From Aspidapion aeneum (Eukaryota > Arthropoda > Insecta > Coleoptera > Brentidae), in the NCBI GenBank assembly GCA_963576565.1, contig OY755040.1, forward strand, positions 21,435,543-21,499,542: a DNA stretch of 64,000 nt, given 5' to 3'. Below the pieces are notes generated by a model. That model had not been told where the DNA came from. It ran no database searches and saw only the letters and a list, made by a program, of their open reading frames with translations. The position numbers and the translations under genes were made by a program. Positions 1 to 10,269 of this stretch are shown here, piece by piece; within the stretch, counting starts at the first letter, position 1; every line of letters starts with the position of its first letter.

Positions 1-655
1 GGGTATAAGTTACTATTATATTTTGGTCAAAATCATTGAGTTGTATAAGGCCCTGAAAAGGCCTTAGAGACGGAAAGACAAGACATTTTTTATTAACCCT
101 ATCAAATTTGGTTTCTAGGAGCGAGTATTTCTTTTACAATAAAAACAGAGATAGACATTATTGAACATGTGAAACGGAGAAACATAGGCTGATTTTGCAT
201 GCAAATAATACCCTAAAAATATATGGGTACTTTTATCTCTTTCACACTGACGGCATAAGTGCGACAGAAAAGCAGCTGGTTTTTAATCCACCTGCCGTAT
301 TTTGAGTGATTCAACCTGCTAGTCGTTTTATATAGGGAAAACTGATAGACAATGTTGTCTAAGTACGGAAATGAATTTTTTCGAATTTCGTGCGGGAATA
401 TTACAAAAAGAAATCTTAAAAACGTTTAAAAACAAGTTTAGGAGTAACTATTTGAGTTCAAACATAGTACGAAATTGTTTTTTGTGCAAAATAATGAAAT
501 CCACCATTTTGGATCCGCCATTCTTGAAATAAGAAACGTAAATGGTATTTTTACCAGGCTACCAAAACACCACACCTTCCAAATTTTAACACTCGACTTA
601 ATAGATGTTGAAATTTTTGTATAAATAACATATTTATTTTGTTTTTTATCTGCAC
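1..655. other. Unannotated AT-rich DNA
   Basis: No coding similarity, RNA gene or clear repeat structure is visible. The only open frames are short and lack recognisable motifs. This probably represents decayed repeat or intergenic DNA. Confidence 0.5.
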
Positions 656-679
656 ATTTTATCGAAAAAAAATAGTCCG

Positions 680-760
680 GCATTGAGTTGGCCCGGCGCC
701 CATTAGGCCCGGCGTGGCGCCCTGTTGGCGGCGCCGAGTTGGCCCGGCGCCAGTTGTCCC
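680..760. repeat. GC-rich degenerate short repeat block
   Basis: The motif ggcccggcgcc recurs about four times with variable spacers (gagttggcccggcgcc and relatives) in an otherwise AT-rich region. The two opposed open frames over it are by-products of the GC-rich repeat. It resembles the degenerate end of a transposon or a small minisatellite; no function is assigned. Confidence 0.5.
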
Positions 761-781
761 ATACCGAATTGAAATTTTTAG

Positions 782-883
782 TTCCGAAATTTCATCTGAC
801 TCGAGCATAACTTGTAGTCCACCCAAGAAGAGAAGAGTTGAAGAATACCCTTGTTCAAATAAAGAAAATATTTTACCTGGAAG
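782..883 (+). other. Possible isolated internal exon with an NLS-like motif
   Basis: A 102-nt open stretch is preceded by a pyrimidine-rich acceptor-like sequence ending in tttttag and followed by a donor-like aag|gtacaa. It encodes an acidic/serine segment, then SPPKKRRVEE, which resembles an SV40-type nuclear localisation signal, then CSNKENILP. Canonical-looking splice borders and a basic NLS in frame are suggestive, but no protein family is recognised and chance cannot be excluded in DNA this rich in repeats. It could be an exon of a host gene or of a transposon-derived gene. Confidence 0.18.
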
Positions 884-889
884 GTACAA

Positions 890-1514
890 CATTTGTAAAG
901 TTCTAAGATGAAAACAATAATTTTAATACATCCACTGCACTTAGCATGCTAACAAATTCTTTTTACTCTTTTTTTTACTGAAGAGAATTTTGTAAACACA
1001 TATACACAAGTAAGTATTCATGAATTATTTATTATTCAAACAGAAAATTCTTGATAAAAAAATGCTAGTGGAATTCAAAATTTTTATTTTGCGCCGCCAC
1101 TGCCCTTTTTTATCCAAGACAAGCAAATAGAATATTTTTGCGATGTTGCATGTGTCTGGACTTACCAAACCGAAATTCTATTTTCATCCCTGTCTTGCTC
1201 ATTAAATTCTTACTTGTATTTGGTCAATTGCGCTAAAAGCTTGATATAATGGCAATTTAGGCCCATGCCGGGTCTACCCGTAGAGTATAGAAGTCAATAG
1301 TCAAAGTTTATAAATGCTAATGACAGTCTTTTGACAGACACAACTTTTTAACGGATTGTCATATCGGAATATAGTAGAGTTTGTTTTTCTCAAAAACTTC
1401 AATGTTGATATAGCATGGAGGTTACTTGGAGTATACTAATGTGCAAGGAAGGTATCAAATCCGTCATGGATCCATTTATTTAAAACTAAGACCTTTTATT
1501 ATAGCTGGTAAATT
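890..1514. other. Non-coding stretch with a dispersed repeat near 1390-1475
   Basis: No gene is seen. Positions about 1390-1475 are the inverted counterpart of about 23355-23430: both carry gatatcaac..., catggag/cacg... and gataccttcc motifs in reverse orientation. A small dispersed repeat family is therefore present here. The 9 bp tggtaaatt at 1506-1514 are the left target-site duplication of the following foldback. Confidence 0.4.
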
Positions 1515-2837
1515 ACCTCTATAAACTTAGCATTACCACTTAAGAATTGGATATTCGCAATATATGCATTAATTGTCGTAAATTTGTCGTGAAAGAAAAA
1601 AATGTGTCGCGCCACCCGTTTTCCTGAAAAGGGTATGTAATGCTAAGTTGAGTCTCAACTTTTAGCATTACCACCCCAGAAAAAATGAAAATTTTTAAAA
1701 ACTAATCTATGAAATAACTGTCGTAAATGTGTCGTGAAAGAAAAAAATTTGTCACGCCATCCGTTTTCCTGAAAAGGGTATGTAATGCTAAGTTGAGTCT
1801 CAACTTAGCACTACCACCCCAGAAAAAATTTAAATTTTCAAAAACTAATAAATGCATTAATTGTCGTGAATTTGTCGTAAATTTGTCGTGAAAGAAAAAC
1901 AATTGTCGAGTCAACCGTTTTCCCGGAAACAGTGAGCAATTTTGAGATTTCTCAGCCAAATCTCAGTGATCTTTAAGCTTTTTCACAAAACTTCCGAAGA
2001 TGTAGGTGATGATTACGTTCCGCTTTTACTTTTCAATATAACTTTTTGTGGTGTTTGTGTAAATATTCATTGATCACCAGGATTTTGCGTTGTTTTAGAA
2101 ATTCCGAAAAAAAAAGAATTTCTCAAGAATCATTTATTTGCAATAATTGTCGTAAATTTGTCGTAAATTTGTCGTGAAGAAAAAAATTTGACGCGCCACC
2201 CGTTTTCCTGAAAAGGGTATGTAATGCCTAAGTTGAGTCTCAACTCAGTAGTACCACCCCAGAAAAAATTAAAATTTTCAAAAACTTATCTATGGAATAA
2301 TTGTCGTAAATTTGTCGTACACATGTCGTGAAAAGAAAAATTTTCTTGCGCTATCCGTTTTCCTGAAAAGGGCGTATAATGCTAAGTTGAGTTTCAACTT
2401 AGCACTACCATCCCAGAAAAAATTTAAAATTTCAAAAACTAATAAATGCATTAATTGTCGTGAATTTGTCGTAAATTTGTCGTGAAAGAAAAAGATTTGT
2501 CGCCCCACCCATTTTTCTGAAAAGGGTATGTAATGCTAAGTTGAGTCTCAACTTAGCATTACCACCCCAGAAAAAATTTAAATTTTCAATTACTAATCTA
2601 TGGAATAATTGTCGTAAACTTGTCGTGAAAAGAAAAATTTTCTCGTGATACCCGTTTTCCTGAAAAGGGGGTATAATGCTAAGTTGAGTCTCAACTTAGC
2701 ATTACATACCCTTTTCAGAAAACGGGTGGCGCGACAAATTTTTTTCTTTCACGACAAATTTACGACAAATTTACGACAATTAATGCATATATTGCGAATA
2801 TCCAATTCTTAAGTGGTATTGCTAAGTTTATAGAGGT
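1515..2837. mobile_element. Foldback element with 9-bp TSD (Mutator-like candidate)
   Basis: The left end acctctataaacttagca (1515 on) is the reverse complement of the right end tgctaagtttatagaggt (to 2837), and the inverted similarity extends about 170 bp inward. The flanks are direct repeats tggtaaatt (1506-1514 and 2838-2846). A 9-10-bp TSD with long, internally repetitive TIRs fits a non-autonomous Mutator-like or Foldback-type DNA transposon. No transposase is encoded. The interior is about seven direct units of about 150 bp followed by one inverted unit. The superfamily assignment rests on TSD length only. Confidence 0.75.
1570..2795. repeat. About 150-bp tandem units inside the foldback
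   Basis: The marker gtcgtgaaagaaaaa recurs near 1586, 1730, 1884, 2171, 2325, 2479 and 2619, then appears inverted near 2740. Each unit carries cgttttcctgaaaaggg, a ctaagttgagtctcaacttag hairpin and ccaccccagaaaaa. Spacing is about 140-154 bp, with one gap of about 287 bp containing diverged sequence (about 1940-2140). The change from direct to inverted order occurs at the centre of the hairpin near 2686. Confidence 0.85.
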
Positions 2838-2847
2838 TGGTAAATTA

Positions 2848-3212
2848 ATAATATTTTGCAATATGTATGTTAGCCTACTCCAGCAGTACGTTAGGTTTAA
2901 TATAAATAATAAATTATATTTATGCCCCCTTTATAAGATCACGCGGGCTGCGTGTACTGCTGGATTCTGAAAACAATCAATCACTACGTCCGATAATAAT
3001 CGTTTCGTAGTAATGGATACATTTTATGCAGTTTCAGTTTGCGCCAGAGATTCCAGAGCTAGAGAACTCGAAATGATAAATATCCCGGCCTTTCTTGTTT
3101 AGACAGCGGTTTTGTTCCGATTTATCGACATGAAGAGAAGGGCTCAAAGGAACACCAGCAACGATTTAAATCACATTGCAAACAGATTGTATACACAGAA
3201 AAAATGGTTTGT
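2848..3212. other. No recognisable feature
   Basis: About 365 bp of ordinary AT-rich sequence without an open frame of interest, tandem repeat or TIR. Confidence 0.4.
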
Positions 3213-3519
3213 AAATCAAACAAGTTTCGTGGTTAATCGGGCAAAACGGAGTTTTTGTTTCTCTTATATTTTTCTGTTGGTAGCCTGAAAGCTTAACCTC
3301 ACGGGGGTCCAAGATCTAATGGACACCTAATAAGTGTTGATAGTTAACTGTTTCGTCCTTATGGGACTCCTCAGAGCACTGCTGGTCAATGTGACAACTC
3401 TTGCGAAGTTAATTAGACGGTTTTGTCTCTAATCAAATGTAAATAGTGAGAAAACTATCGCAAGAAGCGCCATCTACCGAGATACGAGAGAAACAAAAAA
3501 CAAAAGCAGGCTAAAAACT
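3213..3519. repeat. Dispersed repeat family X, copy 1
   Basis: About 305 bp from caaacaagtttcgtgg to caaaagcaggctaaaaact. It recurs in reverse orientation at 15570-15883 and, truncated, at about 50287-50430. Shared landmarks are gttaactgtttcgtccttat, ctcctcagagcactgct, gcaagaagcgccatctacc and gagatacgagagaaaca. It is non-coding and could be a SINE or MITE. The 15570 copy sits inside a retrotransposon ORF, which shows the family is mobile or was carried by a mobile unit. Confidence 0.75.
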
Positions 3520-3808
3520 GCTATACAATATCGATCAATGAAAAGATCGAATGCAAATAAAAGAAAACAACAAACAAATAGTCCGTGACCTACGAGAGCT
3601 CTTTGTCTTTCAGGCCGGATCAACGCAATATCCACGTTTGTTAGTATTATTTGGAAATTCCACGATTATTTGTAAATTCACGTTCTGAAAATACATCTCT
3701 AATTTACATTAACTACCTAAGATGTAAATATGCCATTAAATTAGGTTAAATTTACATTTGTCTAAGAAAATTACAAAAAACTGTTACTTAACGCATTGCT
3801 AAAAATAT

Positions 3809-4519
3809 ACAGGGTGTCTCTAAAAGGTCTGCAGAAAATCTTAGCACATATTCCTGAGGTCAAAATAAGTCGATTTAAAGCAACTTACTTTTGTCCGAAA
3901 TTGCTTCGTTTCAGAGATACAGGGTGGTAAATTTAAAAATTAAAAATCGATTGTCTTAAAATTTATGGACATTTCTTAAAGCATTACTTTAAAAATTTGT
4001 ACTCGGGGGTCTTTTGGCATGCGAAACCTAAATATGGATACCTTTTCACTGTGGCCGTTAGAGGGCGCTTCACAATGATCTTTTATAGTTTAAAACGACT
4101 ATAACTTTTTTCTCAGTGTAACTTTTACCTTTTTTTGTTAAGAAAATATTTTTCTAAGTCTTTCTAAGCCAAAAAGGTACTCTTGTTACCATGCGCTAAA
4201 GTAAGTCGTTTTCGAGATATTTCCGTTTTTAGTGTTCGATGCCGCAACGGATTACTGAAATTATTTTGAATGACTATTTCACTAGAGTGTTTTGTTAGTG
4301 GCAAAATGTCATACCAACGGCTAGTTTTCTACTGACTTTTGTTCTCAAAGCTTTATTCAAGTTTTCATAAATTTTAATAAATCGATTTTTGACTTTTAAA
4401 TTCACCCTATATCTCTGAAACGGAGCAATTTCGGACTAAGGTAAGTTGCTTTAAATCGACTTATTTTGACCTCAGGAATACGTGCTAGGATTTTTACAGA
4501 CCTTTTAGAGACACCCTGT
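3809..4519. mobile_element. MITE with CAGGGTGTC-type terminal inverted repeats
   Basis: Left end acagggtgtctctaaaaggt and right end accttttagagacaccctgt are inverted copies. A second inner inverted block (gtcgatttaaagcaacttac, ctgaaacggagcaatttcgg) extends the TIR to more than 100 bp. The flanks are AT dinucleotide-rich (tat on both sides), compatible with a TA target. About 710 bp, non-coding. The same TIR type bounds the element at 27899-33272. Probably a Tc1/mariner-related non-autonomous element. Confidence 0.75.
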
Positions 4520-5067
4520 TATATGAATTTACAAAAAGAAATGAGAATTTCATAACCAATTTTATCCACATTTAATTTGCGATTTCACATGATTTTTTTT
4601 AATTCACAGAAGACTAAACTTACAAAAATAAACATTTATTTTACACTTTCCGGCCGAAATAAGTACTAAATGATAAGTGTCAAACTTTATTATATTTAGT
4701 TTTAATATACTAGGTGGTTTAAAGTTTGTGAACATAAATTAAATTATCGTAATTTTACCTGCAATTAAAAATAAAATTTTCGTGGTAAATTTAATATATT
4801 TTCGTACAAAATTGCAATAAATAATTTTGCGTCCTTGGCAACAAATATTGAGTAAGTGATTTTACATCATTTATCATGGCCACAAAAAAACAATGAAATC
4901 TGATATAAATTCACAAATCTCTTGTTCCTGTGCAACTATCTAATAAAAGTAGTGATGAAAATGGAAATACTTCCGTTGGAAATATTTCCATGGAAATGGA
5001 AATATTCGATATTTCCGAAGGTGTCTCGGAAATATTGGAATTATTGGAAATTTCATATTTTGTAACC
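4520..5067. other. Non-coding, ends in a ggaaatatt-rich stretch
   Basis: No gene is seen. Positions about 4955-5060 are low-complexity ggaaatatttcc-type sequence, echoed in partly inverted form at about 5535-5610 on the other side of the next MITE. The two blocks may be arms of one older repeat that the MITE entered. Confidence 0.4.
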
Positions 5068-5070
5068 TTA

Positions 5071-5243
5071 GGGAGCATTCTTAAATTACGCAACGCAAAA
5101 ATTCAGGATTTTTGAACCCCACCCCCCCTCGTAACGCATTTTCAAGAAAAAACACATTAAAATAACATTGAGTGTAACGCAAGGCCAAAGCCCCCCCCAC
5201 TCCCCCCCCCCCCTTGAGCGTTACGTAATTTAAGGATAGGCCC
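5071..5243. mobile_element. PIF/Harbinger-like MITE, TTA target-site duplication
   Basis: Ends gggagcattcttaaattacg and cgtaatttaaggataggccc are imperfect inverted repeats, followed inward by gcaacgc/gcgtta and poly-C tracts. The flanking trinucleotide tta (5068-5070 and 5244-5246) is duplicated, which is the target preference of PIF/Harbinger. 173 bp, non-coding. Confidence 0.7.
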
Positions 5244-5256
5244 TTATAAGCATTAA

Positions 5257-5400
5257 ACTTACTATATAACAATTATTATTTCCGATACTATTAAAGATTT
5301 TGAGGAAGTAGACTGGCAAGACGATGTTATTGAGTGGGATGCTGATAACAGCGATGAAGATATGCCTCTTGCTCGACTAGTGAATAGTGTAGTGTGTTAA
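5257..5400 (+). other. Short acidic open frame, unidentified
   Basis: A 47-codon open stretch ends at a TAA (5398-5400). Its last 30 residues are strikingly acidic (VDWQDDVIEWDADNSDEDMP). There is no ATG near its beginning. An internal AG could act as splice acceptor, so it may be the last exon of a transposon-derived gene. No family is recognised. Confidence 0.15.
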
Positions 5401-5915
5401 GAATGAGATTTTTGTTGTACAAATTTGACCTTATTTCTATATATTTGTTTAAAGGATTCTGCGTTTTCCGGTGTTTTGTTATGAATTTATGAATTATTAT
5501 TCCCTTTTTTCTTATTTTTTAAATATTTCTTTTTCTTCCAATATTTCCATATATTTCCAATGTTTCAGGAAATATATCCGGAAATATTTCCGAAAATATA
5601 TTTCTGGCAATTTTAGAACACTAGATAAAAGGGATAAAATCATAGAGACGAAAATGACAATGTGACAGCTTGTTTTTTAACGGATTAAATTTGGTTTCTC
5701 TCGAGTTATTACCGTGACCACGATACACTACTGCTTAAATTAGGCCAGTTTCACATAGGACGGATGATTCACGGCAGAAGATCCGCAGGGGCCGTTGGCT
5801 AAAATTGTGCCTTCACATGTTTGCATATCAACGATCCACCGGTAGGGGAAGAAGGGGAAATTCCGCCATGCGGGATAATACCGCTACCGTATCTAGGCAA
5901 CCAGAAACAGCATTG
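5401..5915. other. No recognisable gene
   Basis: AT-rich sequence including the second ggaaatatttcc-rich block (about 5535-5610). Nothing else supportable before the gypsy remnant. Confidence 0.4.
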
Positions 5916-5920
5916 GTGCC

Positions 5921-6050
5921 TGTTATGTATATAACATTCTATTTATTTCAATTCAAAATTATTAACATCAAAACTGACAATGAATAACGAATCAATCAAA
6001 TAGAACCAGTGGCCATCTTCTACAAGTACAAGATGGACCATGATATATCA
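5921..6050 (-). repeat. 3' LTR of the deleted gypsy element
   Basis: 130 bp, TG...CA. It differs from the other LTR by a handful of substitutions and a short indel (extra gtggc after agaacca), so the insertion is not very recent. Confidence 0.8.
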
Positions 6051-6121
6051 TCTCCCTTTTTAAGTGACAGTTATTATCTCTCTCTTTATTCTTTTTTCTT
6101 TTCGAGGTCCAAACACGGTCG

Positions 6122-6478
6122 TCAAAATCTTCGATTTCTTTTAAAAAGTTTGCCACTTGCTAGCTTTACTGAATATTGTCGATTTTTGAATACTTCGACA
6201 ACAACTCCAATTCTATCCCATAACTTTGAAGTTGGATTTTGAATTCTGACTGTGGTTCCTTTTGTAATTTCTCGTATGTTTTTTGCATGTTGGTTGTAAG
6301 TGATAGCTTGTTTCTCTTTTTGTGCTGATTTAAAATCGTTTAAGTTGGCTAGTTTTCTCCACTTAATATCAAAGGCATTTCGATGTGTGGGTACTTATGA
6401 TCTTATCTCACGACCGTATAATTTCTGTGCTGGAGAGAGTCCGTCTTCAAATGGTGTATTCCTCCATTCCAAACTAGT
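6122..6478 (-). pseudogene. Ty3/gypsy pol C-terminus (integrase end), broken
   Basis: On the minus strand the open frame reads WRNTPFEDGLSPAQKLYGRE, then after one in-frame stop RNAFDIKWRKLANL, TVRIQNPTSKLWDRIGVV and KLASGKLFKRNRRF, then stop. RNTP...GLSPA..L.GR and the VRVQNP..K.W...G...SGR..RRNRRF block are hallmarks of the integrase C-terminal region of gypsy-type Pol polyproteins, which joins element cDNA to host DNA. Protease, RT, RNase H and the integrase core are absent. The stop lies just after the YGREIRS segment. Confidence 0.8.
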
Positions 6479-6544
6479 ATGTTTTGTATGAATTTGTAGC
6501 GTTGTTGTCCTATTTGGAGCTTGTTCTTTACTATGACTGTGCCA

Positions 6545-6667
6545 TGTTATGTTAATAACATTCTATTTATTTCAATTCAAAATTATTTACATCAATGCTG
6601 ACAATGAATAACTAATCAATCAAATAGAACCATCTTCTACAAGTACAAGATGGACCATGATATATCA
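6545..6667 (-). repeat. 5' LTR of the deleted gypsy element
   Basis: 123 bp direct repeat of 5921-6050 with TG...CA ends. On the minus strand it is directly followed by the TGG-initial primer-binding-site-like sequence. Confidence 0.8.
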
Positions 6668-6672
6668 GTGCC

Positions 6673-7100
6673 AAAAGCTAAAGCATTACATTTACAACGT
6701 GTCGCCGCCTTAGTTCAATTTCGGCTGCGGTATAAGTAGATTATTCTGCTTTGCTTCTAATTTTACGTTGTCATCAACTGGTGGTTAGATTACCGTTTCT
6801 TAAATTTTACATTAAGGTTCGAAAAAAGTTCGTTTTTGTATTGGCCAATACATTTTTATAAAATATGTTGATATGTTTTTTAATTATCAATCTTTCTAAA
6901 CCAGTAGAAAGTATCAGGTATGAACAAAAACTATTATGCGGTATTACCCGATGGATGTGGCGGTATTACCCTGTACCATGGGTGAATGACGCCAACTGCA
7001 AAAAAAAAATATTTTTTAATTGAAAGTTGTAGTTATGTTAATAAGATAACTTCATAAAAAAGATCTTACAATTAAAATTCATTTTAAACGCTTTAATTTT
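6673..7100. other. No recognisable feature
   Basis: AT-rich DNA. The phrase gcggtattaccc occurs twice (about 6938, 6959) but gives no clear repeat unit. Confidence 0.35.
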
Positions 7101-7246
7101 GCTAGATTCCTTAAGGTAGCAGAATTCCCCCATTTTCCCCTATAAAGAAAAAACTAATGGCCTCTGTGAATAGGCTAGATTCCTTAAGGTAGCAGAATTC
7201 CCCCATTTTCCCCTATAAAGAAAAAGCTAATGGCCTCTGTGAATAG
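7101..7246. repeat. Direct tandem duplication, 2 x 73 bp
   Basis: gctagattccttaaggtagc to ctctgtgaatag is present twice in tandem with essentially one difference (aaaaact versus aaagct). The near identity implies a recent duplication. Non-coding. Confidence 0.9.
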
Positions 7247-7643
7247 CCGTAAGAATAGTGTAAGAGGTACGATTATTAGGTGTGCTTTTCCCGTCGTATT
7301 TGTTTGTTTATGATTTTGTTTTGCTGAAAACTAATTTTCAGAACTACTAAAGTGGTTATCTAAATGTAAATGTTTTCTTTAATAACACTCAATTTGAATT
7401 TTAAAATCAAAATTTCGATGTCGTTTACGCATGTGTTTTCGAAACCTATTACTTATTGTGATTTTTTCCGGTTATAGGCCAATTTCAGAGATTGCTTTTC
7501 CACCAAAGCAACAAATTAATATTTTAACAGACTGTTTTCTTTAAAAGGTAACACATGCTTTTTTAGGTATTTATCTTACGTTTATCAAAAACCCTCAAAC
7601 ACGTCAATTTTGTTTGCGTCTGTGTTTGGAAGGTTCCTTGAAT
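7247..7643. other. No recognisable feature
   Basis: About 400 bp AT-rich sequence, nothing supportable. Confidence 0.35.
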
Positions 7644-7698
7644 TAAGGTCACTATATAACGAAGTTCCTTCTAAGAACTTTGTTATATAGTGACCTTA
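7644..7698. repeat. 55-bp near-perfect hairpin
   Basis: taaggtcactatataac(g)aag and ctt(t)gttatatagtgacctta face each other with almost no loop. It lies just beyond the 3' end of the antisense Jockey pseudogene. It could be a tiny foldback MITE; no function shown. Confidence 0.75.
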
Positions 7699-7737
7699 TC
7701 TTGAATGTATTTTCAGCCAAGTAAAATTTTCGTAAAT

Positions 7738-8797
7738 CTATTGATTAGTTTTTTTTTTACGGTTATACGCACTGGCTCGAGAAGCGGCAAGTGCGCGGAA
7801 AACTGTCGCAGGGAGTGTATTCCACAGCGATGCTGTTCTCCAGAGATATGAGTTCTGATATAATGAGGTTCTTGGTGCCTCTATTTTTACGGTAAATTGA
7901 TGGTTACGGTCTGTTTGACGTGTTCGCCTAGTAGGGGCTACTCCCGGGGGGGTCATACGTGCCAACTCTTCAGAGCATTTTTCGTGATAATACCTGTAGA
8001 AGAGAGATAGATCGCCCACAGTTCTTCGATGTTTAAGACTATCCAAGCTACGGGTAAGTGCGGGGTCATTGATCAGCCAGATAGCTCGTTTATGCACCGT
8101 GTTCAAAAGCATTAAGGTATTTTTGGGTGCCGCACTCCATACATGTGAGCAGTACTCCATAGTTGGTCAAATCTGGGCTTTGTAGAGTGTCAGCAGTTGG
8201 CTTGTTGTATACAGATGTCTTGTACGAAATAGCACCCCAAGCTTTTGGGACGCCCTTTTAGCTATATCTGCCACGTGACTGTGCCAAGACATGTTGGTCT
8301 CTGCAGTGATTCCTAAGATGTTCAACTGGCTCTGCAATGTGACAGCACTTCCAGATAGCATGATGTTTGGCTTACCGGTGCTGGTCTTTTTTGAAAACAG
8401 GGCTGCTTGGGTTTTCTGCGCGTTGAACTGTACAAGGTTTTTGTTGCCCAGTCCTCTATTATCTCCAGGTCGTTATTTATCTGCGGTATTTGAGTTAGTC
8501 TAAGATGATGGAATTCACGCGCGGAGAGATGTGTGGGTGGTATGAGTGAGGAGACTACATTGCCATCATCTGCAAAGCAATAAAAAGGATTTACTGTTTT
8601 ATCTATGAGTTTATTTATGTAAATCAAAAAAAGTATTGGCGAAAGGATTGCTCCCTGTGGTACACCAGCATTTATTTGGTAAGAGTTGGAGTTCTGGCCA
8701 TCCGGTGCAACATAAATGGATCTATCCTTAAGGTAACTTTCAAACCAAGTGTAAAGTTTTTTAAATATTTGCCTCCAAATTAACCATGGAGCGAAAA
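7738..8797 (-). pseudogene. Jockey-group non-LTR retrotransposon RT, 5'-truncated
   Basis: The minus strand encodes the RT core and C-terminus: WFESYLKDRS, the catalytic-region box GVPQGAILSPILFLIYINKL and FADD at the active site (usual Y/FADD), then the C-terminal LGITAETNMSWHSHV and EYCSHVWSAAPKNTL blocks, ending at a stop near 7738. Two lesions are visible: a frameshift near 8449 (consistent with loss of one G in a tgggg run) and an in-frame TGA near 8166 where relatives have Arg (KAQI*PTMEYCSH, a CGA to TGA change). Endonuclease, ORF1 and the N-terminal RT are missing, typical of 5' truncation during target-primed reverse transcription. Confidence 0.85.
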
Positions 8798-9640
8798 AAA
8801 AGGTTTTCATGTACATTTCTAAGAATAAAATAAAAAATCTCGAAATACATCAATTTACTTTTTAGAAAAGGATTAGTTTGCAGGCACTTTTAATTCTTAT
8901 TTTTTATTTTATTTATTTTGTATGTTTTTCTCTCGGTCCCCTGACAAAAAATTACTTGGCTCTCCAGGGTTGGGGATTGAGGATAAGAAGACATCCATTC
9001 TCAAAGAACCAAAGCCATTATTTCGTATTTTAGTTAAATGTCTTTGGTTTCGTCATTTACCAGACTTTTATTTAATTTCACACGTTTTAGCAACTCAAAT
9101 CTTAGTGCTCATCATTTTTATTTTTAAAAATACCGCGGATACGAAAATATGAATCAAATAACAAAGTTATAAAACCTGTTCCCACATCGGTCGTCGGTTC
9201 CCGATATTGCTAAACTTTTTCAAGTTTTTAATAAAGTACTGGCATAAACTTTCTCTCCTCTAAACAAAACTTCAGTCTTGGGGAGTTCCTTTTGGGTGAA
9301 CGAAAGTTTCAAGACAGATGCACATAAGTGGTTTTGCTTTTTTAAAGTAAAAAACATGCACTATAAAAGTTCCTTTCGAGAGCAAAATAAAATATAAATA
9401 CATATATCAATTTTAATGTTAGGAATTTTGGTGCCTTAAAAGTTCTACATGTAGGTATTTTTACAAATATTAACAAATTAGAAATAACAATCTCAACACC
9501 TTTAAATATTGTTAGAAAGACTAAACGCAAAAAGTGAGAATTCCGGACTAAAGATAAATTTTAAGCAAACTAGTTATATAAATAAATTTAAAACGTCGCT
9601 ATCGTTGGAAATCTGGCGATAATAGTTCACTGGATAGAGC
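8798..9640. other. No recognisable feature
   Basis: Short open frames on both strands lack family motifs. No TIR or tandem repeat is seen. Possibly decayed repeats. Confidence 0.35.
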
Positions 9641-9644
9641 GTTA

Positions 9645-10020
9645 GGATTGATTAAATTAATGAAGATTTGAGCGCGAGAAAACTCCCGTGCAGTTAGGTT
9701 AATCTGCTGGGCCCGTTGTAACCCAACTACTCACTGTTTCAGCCCTGAATACCCGCAATCTTAACAAAGGAACAGATTTTTCTGGGTTCAAAATTTCTGA
9801 TATCGCTAAGGCTAAGTACACTGCTTTCTAAATGCGATTGTCTTATCGCTACGTGGCGAGTGTAGGGACTTGATTAGGATATGTAGAGGGATTCTTTATC
9901 CTCTTTATATCATCGACACTATGAGTCTCAGAATGCTAAGATGTTTACTAAGGCGACTGTTTCCTATTAAAAGCCCAGTCGCCAGTCTTATATCTTCCTT
10001 CCGAGTGTAAGAAAAAGCAA
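9645..10020 (-). pseudogene. RNase H-type non-LTR element, 3'-end fragment (copy C)
   Basis: The minus strand matches the end of the elements at 12513-13965: RYKTGDWA..., the C-terminal region with several stops, and the 3' untranslated motif (gagaaaactcccgtgcagtt, ctgctgggcccgttgt). It is more decayed than the two tandem copies 2.5-4 kb downstream. 5'-truncated, non-functional. Confidence 0.75.
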
Positions 10021-10053
10021 TGGTCTGGAAGTTTCATACCATAAATACCTAGA

Positions 10054-10266
10054 CACATTGTTCATGTGTGCGAGTCACATCTTACAAAACAGATATTCTA
10101 TGGACCACTAAAGGAGGGAAGAAGAGATCAGGGAGGGCAAGAGAAAAGATACAAGGACGTTCTCAAGAGCAAAATGATAAAATCGCAGGTAGATACCAAC
10201 AACTTCGAGACGGTGGTAAATGATGGAGCTGCCTGGCGCCGCACAATGGGTTATATGGGATGCTAG
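10054..10266 (+). pseudogene. Non-LTR retrotransposon ORF2 C-terminal tail
   Basis: The frame reads HVCESHLTKQIFYGPLKEGR, then GGQEKRYKDVLKSKM and AAWRRTMGY before a stop. The pattern GHV.R......KQ.LYGEL..G.R..GGQ..R.KD.LK......D...W......AWR is the C-terminal tail of many animal non-LTR reverse transcriptases. The upstream RT domain is absent. It is distinct from the RNase H family beside it. Confidence 0.65.
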
Positions 10267-10269
10267 CAC

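Larger units (their letters stand above)
5921..6667 (-). mobile_element. Internally deleted Ty3/gypsy LTR retrotransposon
   Basis: Two about 125-bp direct repeats (5921-6050, 6545-6667) both begin tgttatg and end gatatatca, giving TG...CA termini. A perfect 5-bp duplication gtgcc flanks the whole element (5916-5920, 6668-6672). On the minus strand the 5' LTR is followed at once by TGGCACAGTC, a primer-binding-site-like sequence, and the 3' LTR is preceded by the polypurine tract aaaaaagggaga. Only the C-terminal part of pol survives between them. About 747 bp in place of several kb, so the element is a deletion derivative that kept the cis signals. Confidence 0.85.
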
